64,000 bases of DNA, from assembly GCF_015354055.1 (NCBI RefSeq), contig NZ_JACHTM010000001.1:186001-250000 (forward strand). The letters run 5' to 3'. This stretch comes from Thermaurantiacus tibetensis (GTDB lineage: Bacteria > Pseudomonadota > Alphaproteobacteria > Sphingomonadales > Sphingomonadaceae). The notes under the pieces were generated by a model. That model saw only the letters and a program-made list of their open reading frames with translations, was not told where the DNA came from and did not search any database. The stretch's first letter is position 1. Each line of letters begins with the position of its first letter. Positions 23,461 through 31,256 of the stretch are shown here, piece after piece. A program made the translations under genes and the position numbers.

Positions 23461-25071
23461 GTGCTGCGCGAGCTTCGAGGACGCACGCGGGCCGGCCCGC
23501 CGCCCGAGCGCCAGCGCGCCGGCCTCGACCGTAGCCGCCGGCGCCTCGCCTGGATTTCTGGCGCCCTGCTCGGCGCCGGGTTCGTCGCCTTCCTCATCTT
23601 TCTCATGAACCAGCCGCGCGGCTGGCCCTTCCACTGGGACGCCCACCGCGCTGTCCTCGCCCAGCCCGCCGGCACGGTGGCGAAGGGCCGGACCGGCGTC
23701 GTCGTGGTCGCCCTCCTCCAGCCGTCCGGCTTCGAGACGGCGTTCACCGAGAACTTCATCGCCAAGCTGCTCGAGGTGGCCGTGCCCTGGCCGGTCAACC
23801 TGCTGGCCGCGCGCGACCGGGGCGTCGCGCTCATCGACCCGACCCGGCCGGACGCGACCTCCCCCTTCGAGCCCCGGGTTCTCATGGCCTTCGACGGCCG
23901 CACCGTCGACTGGGACGGCATTCCCTTCGTCGAGAAGCACCGGCGCGGGATGGTGGAGTGGGTGCCGCCCTCGTCCTCGGTTGCCGGCGACATCGGCACC
24001 TTCCTCTACCGGGGCCGCCGCGGCGGCACCTCGAACACGGCGCAGCGGGCGATGCTCAAGGCCCGCGCGCTCTACTACGCCCGGCTGCCCGGCGGCTATC
24101 TCCCGCAGCGGGACCAGACGCTCGCGATGATCGCGACGGCCCGCGGCCAGCTCGCCCGGCACCCGCAGGTCGTCGACACGGTGGTCTACGATGCCTTCGC
24201 GCCCCTTGCCCGCGAGCGGGCGCTCGAAGCGCTCCTCGACCAGGGTCTCGACACGCTGGTGGTGGCCTCGGCGCTTCCCATCCATTCGGCCTTCGAGGAG
24301 TATCGGGGGGCCTATCCCAAGCTCAAGCGCCAGGTGGACCGCTGGGCCGCGCGCACCGGCAGGCCCGCCCCCCGCCTCGTCTTCGCGCCGCAGATGGCCG
24401 ATCTTCCAGCCTATGCCAACTTCTGGGCCGCGCACCTCGCCCGCGTCGCGCCCCCACCGCCCGCGCCCGACGCGGCTGCCACCCTCATCGTCACGCTCCA
24501 CGGCCTGCCCGTCGCGCAGCGCCGGCGCGACCCGTGGGTCGCGAACAGCGACCGGGCGGTCGCGCTGCTGCGGGGCCCGCTCGAGCAGGCGCTCCTCGCC
24601 CGCGGCTGGCAGCGGGTGACGACCGTTGCCGCACAGGAAGCCTTCGCCGACTCGGCCGAGGACCCGGCCGACCGGCTGCTTTCGGTCAGGGAGGTGTTCG
24701 AGGCGGCCGCCACACGGGGGGATTCGCTCGCGATCGCGGTGCCAGTCGAGTTCCTCGCCGAGAACACCGACACCGTCTTCCTCCACAGCTTCCTCATGTT
24801 CGACGGCCTTGCCGGCTACCGCCGCTTCATGGGCCCGCCGGAGGGCATCGACTGGCAGCAGCCCTGGCTGCGGCGCTTCCGCCTGCGGAACACCGAGGTC
24901 GTCTTCGCCGGCACGCCAGGTGGCGCAGCCCAGGCGGAGGCGGGCCGGGTGCTTGCCGAAGCGGTCTTCCGCGTGCTCCCGGCAACCGGGAAGGTGAGTG
25001 CGCTGGCGCCCGCTGCAGCTGCCGAACCGGCTCCCGCACCCCGGGCCGAGACCGCCGGAGCGGCCCCGTGA
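23461..25071 (+). CDS. Membrane-anchored ferrochelatase/CbiX-like protein of unknown function
   Basis: A 536-residue protein with a basic N-terminus and one transmembrane helix (about residues 28-48, ISGALLGAGFVAFLIFL). Its soluble part recalls ferrochelatase: VVVVALLQPSGFETAFTENF at the start, and TLIVTLHGLPVAQRRRDPW, where His347 matches the HG[IL]P His of ferrochelatase with the following '..GDP'-like residues. AVPVEFLAENTDTVFLH matches the 'P.gF.sD..ETL.e' block, with Asp437 at the catalytic Glu position. The C-terminal 30 residues are Ala/Pro-rich. It is not a normal HemH: it is longer, anchored and lies between a TonB receptor and an MFS gene. GTG 23461 is the first start after the receptor stop. 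A metal- or tetrapyrrole-related role is inference from a weak match. Confidence 0.6.
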   Translation: MLRELRGRTRAGPPPERQRAGLDRSRRRLAWISGALLGAGFVAFLIFLMNQPRGWPFHWDAHRAVLAQPAGTVAKGRTGVVVVALLQPSGFETAFTENFIAKLLEVAVPWPVNLLAARDRGVALIDPTRPDATSPFEPRVLMAFDGRTVDWDGIPFVEKHRRGMVEWVPPSSSVAGDIGTFLYRGRRGGTSNTAQRAMLKARALYYARLPGGYLPQRDQTLAMIATARGQLARHPQVVDTVVYDAFAPLARERALEALLDQGLDTLVVASALPIHSAFEEYRGAYPKLKRQVDRWAARTGRPAPRLVFAPQMADLPAYANFWAAHLARVAPPPPAPDAAATLIVTLHGLPVAQRRRDPWVANSDRAVALLRGPLEQALLARGWQRVTTVAAQEAFADSAEDPADRLLSVREVFEAAATRGDSLAIAVPVEFLAENTDTVFLHSFLMFDGLAGYRRFMGPPEGIDWQQPWLRRFRLRNTEVVFAGTPGGAAQAEAGRVLAEAVFRVLPATGKVSALAPAAAAEPAPAPRAETAGAAP

Positions 25072-26357
25072 GCCTCGCCCGGCTCGGCCCTGTCACGCTC
25101 GAGGCGGGCGTCTCGCGCACCAACGGCTGGGCGCTCCTCTACGCCGCGTTCGTGACGATCGGGCTCGTCACCGGCATGGCCGTGCTCACCCCCTATCTCC
25201 TCACCGAGACGCTGGGGCTCGACGAGGGCCGGCAGGGCCGGGCGCTCGGCACGCTGACCGTCGTCAACGAGCTGGTGCTGATCCTCGCCTATGGCCCGCT
25301 CGGCGCGCTCTCCGACCGGTACGGCCGGCGTATCGTCTACGTCGCGGGCTTCCTCGCCATGGCGACCGCCTATCTCCTCTTCCCGCTTGCCGGGAGCTTC
25401 GAGGCCTTCGCGGCCGTCCGCCTGCTCTATGCGCTGGGGATCGGTGCCGCGACCGGCATGTATGGCACGCTCCTTGCCGACTATGCCGTCGAGCGCGACC
25501 GGGGCAAGCTCGCGGCAATCGGCGGCATCCTGAACGGGCTTGGGGTGGTTCTCCTGGCGCTTGCGCTTGGCGCCCTTCCCGCCTGGTTCGCAGGCCGCGG
25601 CCTCGCCGGGGCCGACGCCGCGCTCGCAACCGGGGCGGCAGGCGCGCTTGCCTGCTTCGTCACGGCACTCCTGCTCTGGCTGGGGCTGAAGCCGGGCGCC
25701 CCGGCCGCGACGGAGCGTCTGCCGCTCGCGGCGATGCTCCGCCGCGGCCTCGCCGCCGCCCGCGCGAGCCCCGAGATTGCGGTCGGCTATGCCGCCGCCT
25801 TCGTGGCCCGCGGCGACCTTGCGATCGTCGGCATCTTCACGGTGGCCTGGGGCAAGCAGGCGGCACTCGCCGCCGGCATGGCTCCGGCCGAGGCGCTTGA
25901 GGCCGGGCGGCTTCCCTTCATCATCGCCCAGTCGGCCGCGCTCGTCTGGCCGCTCGCGCTGCTGGCCGTCATCGACCGCCTGCCGCGCGCTCTCATGCTG
26001 GCCCTTGCCATGGCGATCGGCGCGGCCGGCTACCTCGGCATGGGGCTCGTCTCCGACCCGCTCGGCGCGGGCGCCATTCCCTTCTTCGCCGCGCTCGGCA
26101 TCGGCCAGATCTCGGCGGTGCTCGGCGCGCAGACGCTCATCGGCAAGTCAGCGCCTACAGATGCGCGGGGCGCCGTCATCGGCCTCTTCAACTTCTCCGG
26201 CGCGGTCGGCATCCTCGTTCTTGGCGTGGTTGCCGGCTGGGCCTTCGATGCCGTGGGGCCGGCCGCGCCCTTCGTGCTGGTGGGGGTGCTGAACGGCCTC
26301 GTGGCGCTGGCGGCGCTGGCCGTCCACCGCCGGGTGCCCGCCCGCGCGGCGGGCTAG
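25068..26357 (+). CDS. MFS transporter
   Basis: A 429-residue protein with 12 predicted transmembrane helices. Motif A follows helix 2 (GPLGALSDRYGRRIVY), and helix 4 contains ALGIGAATGMYGTLLADY. GTG 25068 overlaps the stop of the ferrochelatase-like gene (GTGA), so the receptor, that protein and this transporter appear to be one operon: outer-membrane receptor, inner-membrane-anchored protein, inner-membrane carrier. Importer or exporter polarity cannot be told from sequence. Its stop overlaps the convergent amidohydrolase stop. Confidence 0.88.
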   Translation: MSLARLGPVTLEAGVSRTNGWALLYAAFVTIGLVTGMAVLTPYLLTETLGLDEGRQGRALGTLTVVNELVLILAYGPLGALSDRYGRRIVYVAGFLAMATAYLLFPLAGSFEAFAAVRLLYALGIGAATGMYGTLLADYAVERDRGKLAAIGGILNGLGVVLLALALGALPAWFAGRGLAGADAALATGAAGALACFVTALLLWLGLKPGAPAATERLPLAAMLRRGLAAARASPEIAVGYAAAFVARGDLAIVGIFTVAWGKQAALAAGMAPAEALEAGRLPFIIAQSAALVWPLALLAVIDRLPRALMLALAMAIGAAGYLGMGLVSDPLGAGAIPFFAALGIGQISAVLGAQTLIGKSAPTDARGAVIGLFNFSGAVGILVLGVVAGWAFDAVGPAAPFVLVGVLNGLVALAALAVHRRVPARAAG

Positions 26358-27631
26358 TCGGCCCGGATCACCTCGCCCCCCTTCATCACGAAGCGGACCT
26401 GCTTCAGCGCCCTGACGTCGGCCAGCGGGTCGCCGTCGACGGCGATGATGTCGGCGGCCATGCCCGGGCGGAGCGCGCCGATCTCGCCCGCAAGCCCGAG
26501 CAGTTCCGCGGCGTTGACGGTTGCAGCCGCAATCGCGGTCGCCGGCGTCATGCCGTGGGCGACCATGAGTTCGAATTCGTCGGCGTTGCGGCCGTGCTTG
26601 GAGACGCCGGCATCGGTGCCGAAGGCGATCCTGACACCGGCCGGCACCGCCTGCTCGAGGCTCTTCCCCGTGATGGCGATTCGCCACTTCACCTTCTCGA
26701 GCACTTCGGGCGGATAGGCATTGGGGTCGGCAGCGAGCCGCTCGCGGTAGCCGTTCACGGTGGAGAGCGTCGGCACGTAGAAGGCGCCGCCTTTCCGGAA
26801 CAGCTCGAGCGAGCGGGAATCGAGCATGGTGCCATGCTCGATCGAGGCCGCGCCATGGGCGAGCGCCAGGTTGACGCCGCCGGTGCCATGGGCGTGGACG
26901 GCGACCCGCTTGCCGTGCAGCCGGGCGGTTTCCATCACCGCCCGCGCCTCGTCCTCGAACATCTGCTGCTCGAGCCCGGCGCCGATCCGGCTGTTGACGC
27001 CGCCGGTGGTTGCGATCTTGATGACGTCGACTCCGCGGCGGATCTGCCGGCGGACCGCCTCGCGGCACTGTTCGGGCGAGTTGCAGAGATTGTCCTGCGG
27101 GATGCTGCCGTGGAGCAGCTCGGCGATGGCGAGCGTCGCGTCCATGTGGCCGGAGGTGACCGAGATGGCGCGGCCGGCATCGACGATGCGCGGGCCCTTG
27201 ACCCACCCGGCATTGATCGCGTCCCTGAGCGCCAGCGTGGCCCCCGTGCGGTCGCCGAGGTTCCTGACCGTCGTGAAGCCGGCGTGGAGCGTCTTCATGC
27301 CGTTCCACTGCGCGCGCAGCGCAGCATGGCCCGGCGATTCGGTCAGCGCCTCGACGAAGGCAGCGGTGCCGCCGGCATCGGACGCGAGATGGACGTGCGA
27401 GTCGATGAGGCCCGGCAGGACGAAGCGGCTGCCGAGATCGAGCACCCGGGCGCCGGCGGGCGCCTGGCGGCCATCGAGCAGGGCAGTGATGCGCCCGTTC
27501 TCGACGACGATCGAGGTGGGGCCGCGCGGGGCCTTGCCCGGCTCGGCGAGCACCTGATCGGCCTGGATGACAAGGGTCTCGGCTGCGGCCGGAAGTGCGA
27601 GAAGCGCGGCGAGCAGCATCAAAGGCTTCAT
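26354..27631 (-). CDS. Secreted metal-dependent amidohydrolase (imidazolonepropionase/prolidase-like)
   Basis: A 425-residue amidohydrolase with a Sec signal (KPLMLLAALLALPAAAET). Metal ligands are in order: HVH in GLIDSHVHLASD, the carbamylated Lys in VIKIATTGG, His in VAVHAHGTGG, His in SIEHGTM, and Asp in FGTDAGVSKHG. The C-terminal beta-sandwich ends with GMAADIIAVDGDPLADV, the usual amidohydrolase tail. Secreted relatives in sphingomonads and xanthomonads are annotated as Xaa-Pro dipeptidases or imidazolonepropionase-like; several are carboxypeptidase-like or mycotoxin amidases. RBS GGGAG lies 8 bases before ATG 27631. Single-gene unit, convergent with the MFS gene. It may release the final amide-linked part of the island's substrate (inference). 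Confidence 0.9.
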   Translation of the reverse strand: MKPLMLLAALLALPAAAETLVIQADQVLAEPGKAPRGPTSIVVENGRITALLDGRQAPAGARVLDLGSRFVLPGLIDSHVHLASDAGGTAAFVEALTESPGHAALRAQWNGMKTLHAGFTTVRNLGDRTGATLALRDAINAGWVKGPRIVDAGRAISVTSGHMDATLAIAELLHGSIPQDNLCNSPEQCREAVRRQIRRGVDVIKIATTGGVNSRIGAGLEQQMFEDEARAVMETARLHGKRVAVHAHGTGGVNLALAHGAASIEHGTMLDSRSLELFRKGGAFYVPTLSTVNGYRERLAADPNAYPPEVLEKVKWRIAITGKSLEQAVPAGVRIAFGTDAGVSKHGRNADEFELMVAHGMTPATAIAAATVNAAELLGLAGEIGALRPGMAADIIAVDGDPLADVRALKQVRFVMKGGEVIRAD

Positions 27632-27656
27632 GAACGAACTCCCTTCGCGGCCGACC

Positions 27657-28346
27657 CTAGAAGGGTTTGACTGCACCGAAAAAGGCCGTCGTCAGGATGA
27701 GGACCCAGTAGAGGTAGGCGACGCTGCGGCCGATCGCGATCGAGCGGCCGAGCTGCGCTTCGAGCGCGGGGTTCGGCCCTTCGGCGAGCTTCGGGAAGAG
27801 CTTCTGCCATTCGTGCATGACGAGGCGCAGGATGACACCGATGACGAGCGCGAGCGCGTAGGTCAGCATCTTGGCTGCATACCAGCGCTCGCCCTCGCCG
27901 GCGGCGAGCGGCCCGTGGCCCAAGAGCGAGGAGACGGCGACGACGAGGAGCGTCGGGATGAGGAGGTAGCGCGTCCAGTCCTCGAGGTCGGAGAGCGGCT
28001 TGAAGCGCGGCGTGCCGCGGGCGAGGAAGGCGCTCCAGGTGAGCGCCATCCACGCCGCCCAGAGGATCCACATGAGAACGAGCCACGGCCCGCCGAGCGG
28101 CTGGAGCCCCCAGATGTGGCCCATGTGCAACCCCAGCGGCAGCAGGGTGATGATGCCGGTGCGGGCCATGATGTCGATGCGGTAGGCAGTGTCCATGTGG
28201 CGCAGCCGCTCGTCGAGCGGCAGGCGCGGGTTCACCACCTTGTAGCTGGTCTGGAACACGCCCCATTCGCCGCCGAGCCAGTAGACCATGGCGACGATGT
28301 GGAGCCAGCGGAGGATGGCGAGTTCGTGGGTCTGAAGAAACTCCAT
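27657..28346 (-). CDS. Integral membrane protein, CopD/DUF2269-like
   Basis: A 229-residue protein with six to seven hydrophobic helices. The first helix reads ILRWLHIVAMVYWLGGEWG, like the 'LRWLHI.a...W.GG' start of CopD/DUF2269-type membrane proteins, and conserved His residues occur at the helix ends (HIVAMVYW, LGLHMGHIWG, LVMHEW), which could ligate heme or copper. ATG 28346 is chosen because hydrophobic sequence begins there, although no Shine-Dalgarno is evident; an upstream GTG at 28409 would add 21 polar residues. Divergent from cobS. Function unknown. Confidence 0.75.
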   Translation of the reverse strand: MEFLQTHELAILRWLHIVAMVYWLGGEWGVFQTSYKVVNPRLPLDERLRHMDTAYRIDIMARTGIITLLPLGLHMGHIWGLQPLGGPWLVLMWILWAAWMALTWSAFLARGTPRFKPLSDLEDWTRYLLIPTLLVVAVSSLLGHGPLAAGEGERWYAAKMLTYALALVIGVILRLVMHEWQKLFPKLAEGPNPALEAQLGRSIAIGRSVAYLYWVLILTTAFFGAVKPF

Positions 28347-28456
28347 GTCGCACGATTCGCGGTGCGCGCCGCCGCAGTCCTTGACCTTGCGCAATCGCGA
28401 GGGTGGCACCCTGCCGCTTGCATGGCCGGAGGCTTGGGCCTACGCGGCAGGGGGCC

Positions 28457-29473
28457 ATGACCGTCCTCAACCTCTCCGCCGACACCGAGCGCCACGGCCG
28501 CACCCGGCTCGATGCGCCCGACACGTTCGTCGATGCGCGCGAGACCTTCGGAGTCGATCTCGACCTCAAGGTGCCCGCCTTCTCCGAGGCCGACGAGCGC
28601 GTCCCCGACCTCGACCCGGCCTATGTGTTCGACCCCGAAACGACGATGGCGATCCTCGCCGGTTTCGCCTTCAACCGGCGGGTGATGATCCAGGGCTATC
28701 ACGGCACCGGCAAGTCCACCCACATCGAGCAGGTGGCGGCCCGGCTCAACTGGCCCTGCATCCGCATCAACCTCGACTCCCACATCAGCCGCATCGACCT
28801 CGTCGGCAAGGACGCGATCGTGCTTCGCGACGGCAAGCAGGTGACCGAGTTCCGCGAGGGTCTCCTGCCCTGGGCGCTCCAGACGCCCACCGCGCTCGTC
28901 TTCGACGAGTATGACGCCGGCCGGCCCGACGTGATGTTCGTGATCCAGCGGGTCCTCGAGGTGGAGGGAAAGCTCACCCTCCTCGACCAGAACCGGGTGA
29001 TCCGCCCGCACAAGTGGTTCCGCCTGTTCGCCACCGCCAACACCGTCGGCCTCGGCGACACCTCCGGCCTCTACCACGGCACCCAGCAGATCAACCAGGG
29101 CCAGATGGACCGCTGGTCGATCGTCGTGACGCTCAACTACCTTCCCCCCGAGACCGAGGCGAAGATCGTCCTTGCCAAGATGCCCGCCATGGACACGCCG
29201 GAGGGGCGGCGCACCATCGCCAACATGGTGAAGGTTGCCGACATGACGCGCGCCGGCTTCATCGCCGGCGACATCTCGACGGTGATGAGCCCGCGCACGG
29301 TCATCACCTGGGCGCAGAACGCCGAGATCTTCGGCAATGTCGGCTTCGCCTTCCGTGTCTCCTTCCTCAACCGCTGCGACGAGGCCGAACGGCCCCTCAT
29401 TGCCGAATATTACCAGCGCGTCTTCGGGGAGGATCTCCCGGAGAGCGTCGTGGCGAAGGCCCGGCGCCAGTAG
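28457..29473 (+). CDS. cobS: Cobaltochelatase subunit CobS (AAA+ ATPase)
   Basis: A 338-residue MoxR-class AAA+ ATPase that matches CobS closely: [19 protein letters not shown], Walker A in [13 protein letters not shown], then [17 protein letters not shown], Walker [10 protein letters not shown] and the sensor region [12 protein letters not shown]. CobS works with CobT and CobN to insert cobalt into hydrogenobyrinate a,c-diamide; CobS-CobT pairs also exist without CobN. Normally cobT follows directly; here the next 150 bp are non-coding GC-rich repeats and then an SDR gene on the opposite strand, so this copy lacks its usual partner. ATG 28457 follows AGGGGG. Length is normal, so the protein itself is intact. 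Confidence 0.92.
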   Translation: MTVLNLSADTERHGRTRLDAPDTFVDARETFGVDLDLKVPAFSEADERVPDLDPAYVFDPETTMAILAGFAFNRRVMIQGYHGTGKSTHIEQVAARLNWPCIRINLDSHISRIDLVGKDAIVLRDGKQVTEFREGLLPWALQTPTALVFDEYDAGRPDVMFVIQRVLEVEGKLTLLDQNRVIRPHKWFRLFATANTVGLGDTSGLYHGTQQINQGQMDRWSIVVTLNYLPPETEAKIVLAKMPAMDTPEGRRTIANMVKVADMTRAGFIAGDISTVMSPRTVITWAQNAEIFGNVGFAFRVSFLNRCDEAERPLIAEYYQRVFGEDLPESVVAKARRQ

Positions 29474-29486
29474 CCCGGCCCGGCCG

Positions 29487-29601
29487 CGGGGGGCCGGCCG
29501 GCCGGCCGGCGACGGGGGCGAGGGCGAGGCGCGGGCGAGGCGCGGGCGCGGGGCCCGACGGGGGCAGAGACGGGGAAAGGGCCGGGGCCGAGACCGGCAG
29601 C
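29487..29601. repeat. GC-only low-complexity repeat tract between cobS and the SDR gene
   Basis: The convergent intergenic region contains tandem GGCC units (29492-29510), two exact 11-bp copies of GGGCGAGGCGC (29522-29532 and 29533-29543), and several GGG/GGGG runs on the plus strand up to about 29601. No open reading frame with recognisable content is present. The G-runs could form a quadruplex or a strong hairpin and may serve as a transcription barrier between the two genes; no T-tract is seen. Confidence 0.7.
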
Positions 29602-29623
29602 CGAGGCGGGAAAGCGCCGGCGC

Positions 29624-30382
29624 TCAGGCGTTCCGGGCCATGAGGCCGCCGTCGACCGGGATGGTCGCCCCGGTGATGTAAGACGCGCCGGGCTGGCAGA
29701 GCGCCACCGTCAGGTGCGCCACTTCCTCCGGCCGGCCGTAGCGGCGGAGCGCGGTGCGGCGCCTGGCGTAGGTCGCCTTGTCCTCCTCGGGGATGGCGGC
29801 GGTCATGGCCGTCTCGATCGGGCCGGGGCAGATGGCGTTGACCGTGATCCCCTCCCTGCCGAGCTCGACTGCGAGCGCGCGGGTGAGGCCCGTGACGCCC
29901 GCCTTGGCGGCGCAATAGGCGCTGTCGAGCGCGGTCGCACCCAGCGCCTCGGTCGAGGCGATGTTGACGATGCGCGGGTGCGCCGACTTGCGGAGATAGG
30001 GCAGGGCGGCACGGATGATGCGCTGGTGGGCGACGAGGTTGACGGCGAGCATCCGGGCGAAGAAGGCGTCATAATCGGGAGCGTCTAGGGCCATGAAGCC
30101 CGCAATCCCGGCGTTGTTGACGAGGGCATCGATGCGCCCACGCCACTGGCCGATCTCGGCGACGACCCGGGCGATGGCATCCGCGTCGGCGACATCGAGC
30201 GGGAAGGCGAGCACGCGTTCGCCGAGCTGCCAGGCGAGTTCGGAGATGCCATCGGCGTTGATGTCGGCAAGGGCCACGAAGGCCCCGCCTTCGGCGAACA
30301 GCCGCGCCGTTGCCGCCCCCATGCCCGAGGCAGCACCCGTCACCAGCGCGACCAGACCCTCCACCGACTGCGCTCCCGCCAT
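29624..30382 (-). CDS. Short-chain dehydrogenase/reductase (SDR)
   Basis: A 252-residue classical SDR. The nucleotide-binding motif is VTGAASGMGAATA, followed by the NNAG motif (LVNNAGIAG), the catalytic Ser in IASTEALG, and Tyr-x3-Lys in YCAAK. The acidic ADINADG after strand 2 favours NAD(H). The C-terminus GASYITGATIPVDGG is typical of FabG/gluconate-5-dehydrogenase-like members. Start 30382 follows a GGGAGCGGG stretch. It is monocistronic, convergent with cobS and divergent from the PPC-domain gene; substrate unknown. Confidence 0.92.
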   Translation of the reverse strand: MAGAQSVEGLVALVTGAASGMGAATARLFAEGGAFVALADINADGISELAWQLGERVLAFPLDVADADAIARVVAEIGQWRGRIDALVNNAGIAGFMALDAPDYDAFFARMLAVNLVAHQRIIRAALPYLRKSAHPRIVNIASTEALGATALDSAYCAAKAGVTGLTRALAVELGREGITVNAICPGPIETAMTAAIPEEDKATYARRRTALRRYGRPEEVAHLTVALCQPGASYITGATIPVDGGLMARNA

Positions 30383-30455
30383 CGCCCGCTCCCGGTCTTT
30401 GACCCTCGCTGGCTGGTGGATTAGCCTTGGGAGGGTCGAAAGGGGAGTAGACGGG

Positions 30456-31256
30456 ATGCGGCTTCTGTCCTGTGTTCTGCTTGTCGTGGCGGGCCCGGCC
30501 ATGGCCTCCGAGCCCTGTTCGGTGGGGGAGGCCCGGGTTGCGGCCGAGCGCGTGATCCGGCTCGACCCACAGGCGCGGGACCGGGTGGAAGGCCGGCGCG
30601 GGGCGCTCGCGTCCTCGCGCGAGATGCTGCTCTTCGCCATCGACACGCGGGCGGCAACGGGCCTGCGGATCGACGTGGAGGGGAGCGGCTTCGATCCCGC
30701 AGTCGAACTGTGCCGGCAGGAGGGCGGCCGGCTGGTGCGGGTGGCCGAGAATCTCGACGGTCCGCGGGACCTCGACCCGCGCCTCGAGACCGTCGTTCCC
30801 GCCGGGCGAAGCTTCGTCGTCGTGCGCGCGGAATCGGGCTCCGGCCCCTTCACCCTGCTTGTCCGGCAGACGGAGGCGCCCCGGCCCATCCCGGTGCGCC
30901 GGATCAGCGTGGGCCAGACGGTCACCGGACGCCTCCGGCCGGAGCCCGACAGGGGCGTGACGGTCAAGGACCGCTGGGCGCTCCAGGTGGAGGGGGGCGC
31001 CACCTACCTCGTGGCCGCCCGGAGCGATTCGTTCGACACCATCCTCTGGGTGCGGGACCAGAACGCGGATGCAGGCGGCCGGACCTACGGGGAGAATGAC
31101 GACGGCTGGGACGGCCTCAATTCCATCCTGCTGTTCAGCGCGCGCGATTCGGGCACGCGGATCATCGAGATCGGCGACAACAACGGCAACGGCGGGGAGT
31201 ATCGGCTGACGGTGCGCCTCCTCGACCCCTCGCTCGCGTCGCTCCCGCCGCGCTAG
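30456..31256 (+). CDS. Secreted protein with pre-peptidase C-terminal (PPC)-like domains
   Basis: A 266-residue exported protein. The signal peptide is RLLSCVLLVVAGPAMA. The mature part consists of two beta-sandwich domains of the PPC type: one with LRIDVEGSGFDPAVELC and FVVVRAESGSGPFTLLVRQ, and a second with DRWALQVEGGATYLVAARS, FDTILWVRD and RIIEIGDNNGNGGEYRLTVR. These are the strand pairs of PPC domains (calcium-stabilised sandwiches often attached to secreted proteases), but no catalytic domain is fused here. AGGGGAG precedes ATG 30456. Its stop overlaps the convergent helicase stop. Function unknown; probably binding or structural. Confidence 0.75.
   Translation: MRLLSCVLLVVAGPAMASEPCSVGEARVAAERVIRLDPQARDRVEGRRGALASSREMLLFAIDTRAATGLRIDVEGSGFDPAVELCRQEGGRLVRVAENLDGPRDLDPRLETVVPAGRSFVVVRAESGSGPFTLLVRQTEAPRPIPVRRISVGQTVTGRLRPEPDRGVTVKDRWALQVEGGATYLVAARSDSFDTILWVRDQNADAGGRTYGENDDGWDGLNSILLFSARDSGTRIIEIGDNNGNGGEYRLTVRLLDPSLASLPPR

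Noticed and set aside
20704-24786. A 1360-codon open frame on the minus strand opposite the TonB receptor and chelatase-like genes
   Set aside because: Its translation is low-complexity (His/Gly/Arg/Val-rich) with no domain, and it mirrors codon-position GC bias of the plus-strand genes. It is a shadow of the receptor and its neighbour. Similar long antisense frames opposite the DUF748 gene (53839-56667) and the FAD monooxygenase (9296-11620) were rejected for the same reason.
24820-24870. RFMGPPEGIDW stretch of the chelatase-like protein as the ferrochelatase 'QSR.G...WL.P' motif
   Set aside because: It lies after the ETL-like block, whereas in ferrochelatase it precedes it, so the match is out of order and probably chance.
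29474-29623. A decayed cobT after cobS
   Set aside because: No frame in this interval gives CobT-like residues (acidic, Gly-rich linker or VWA domain); it is pure GC repeat, so a pseudogene call is not supported.
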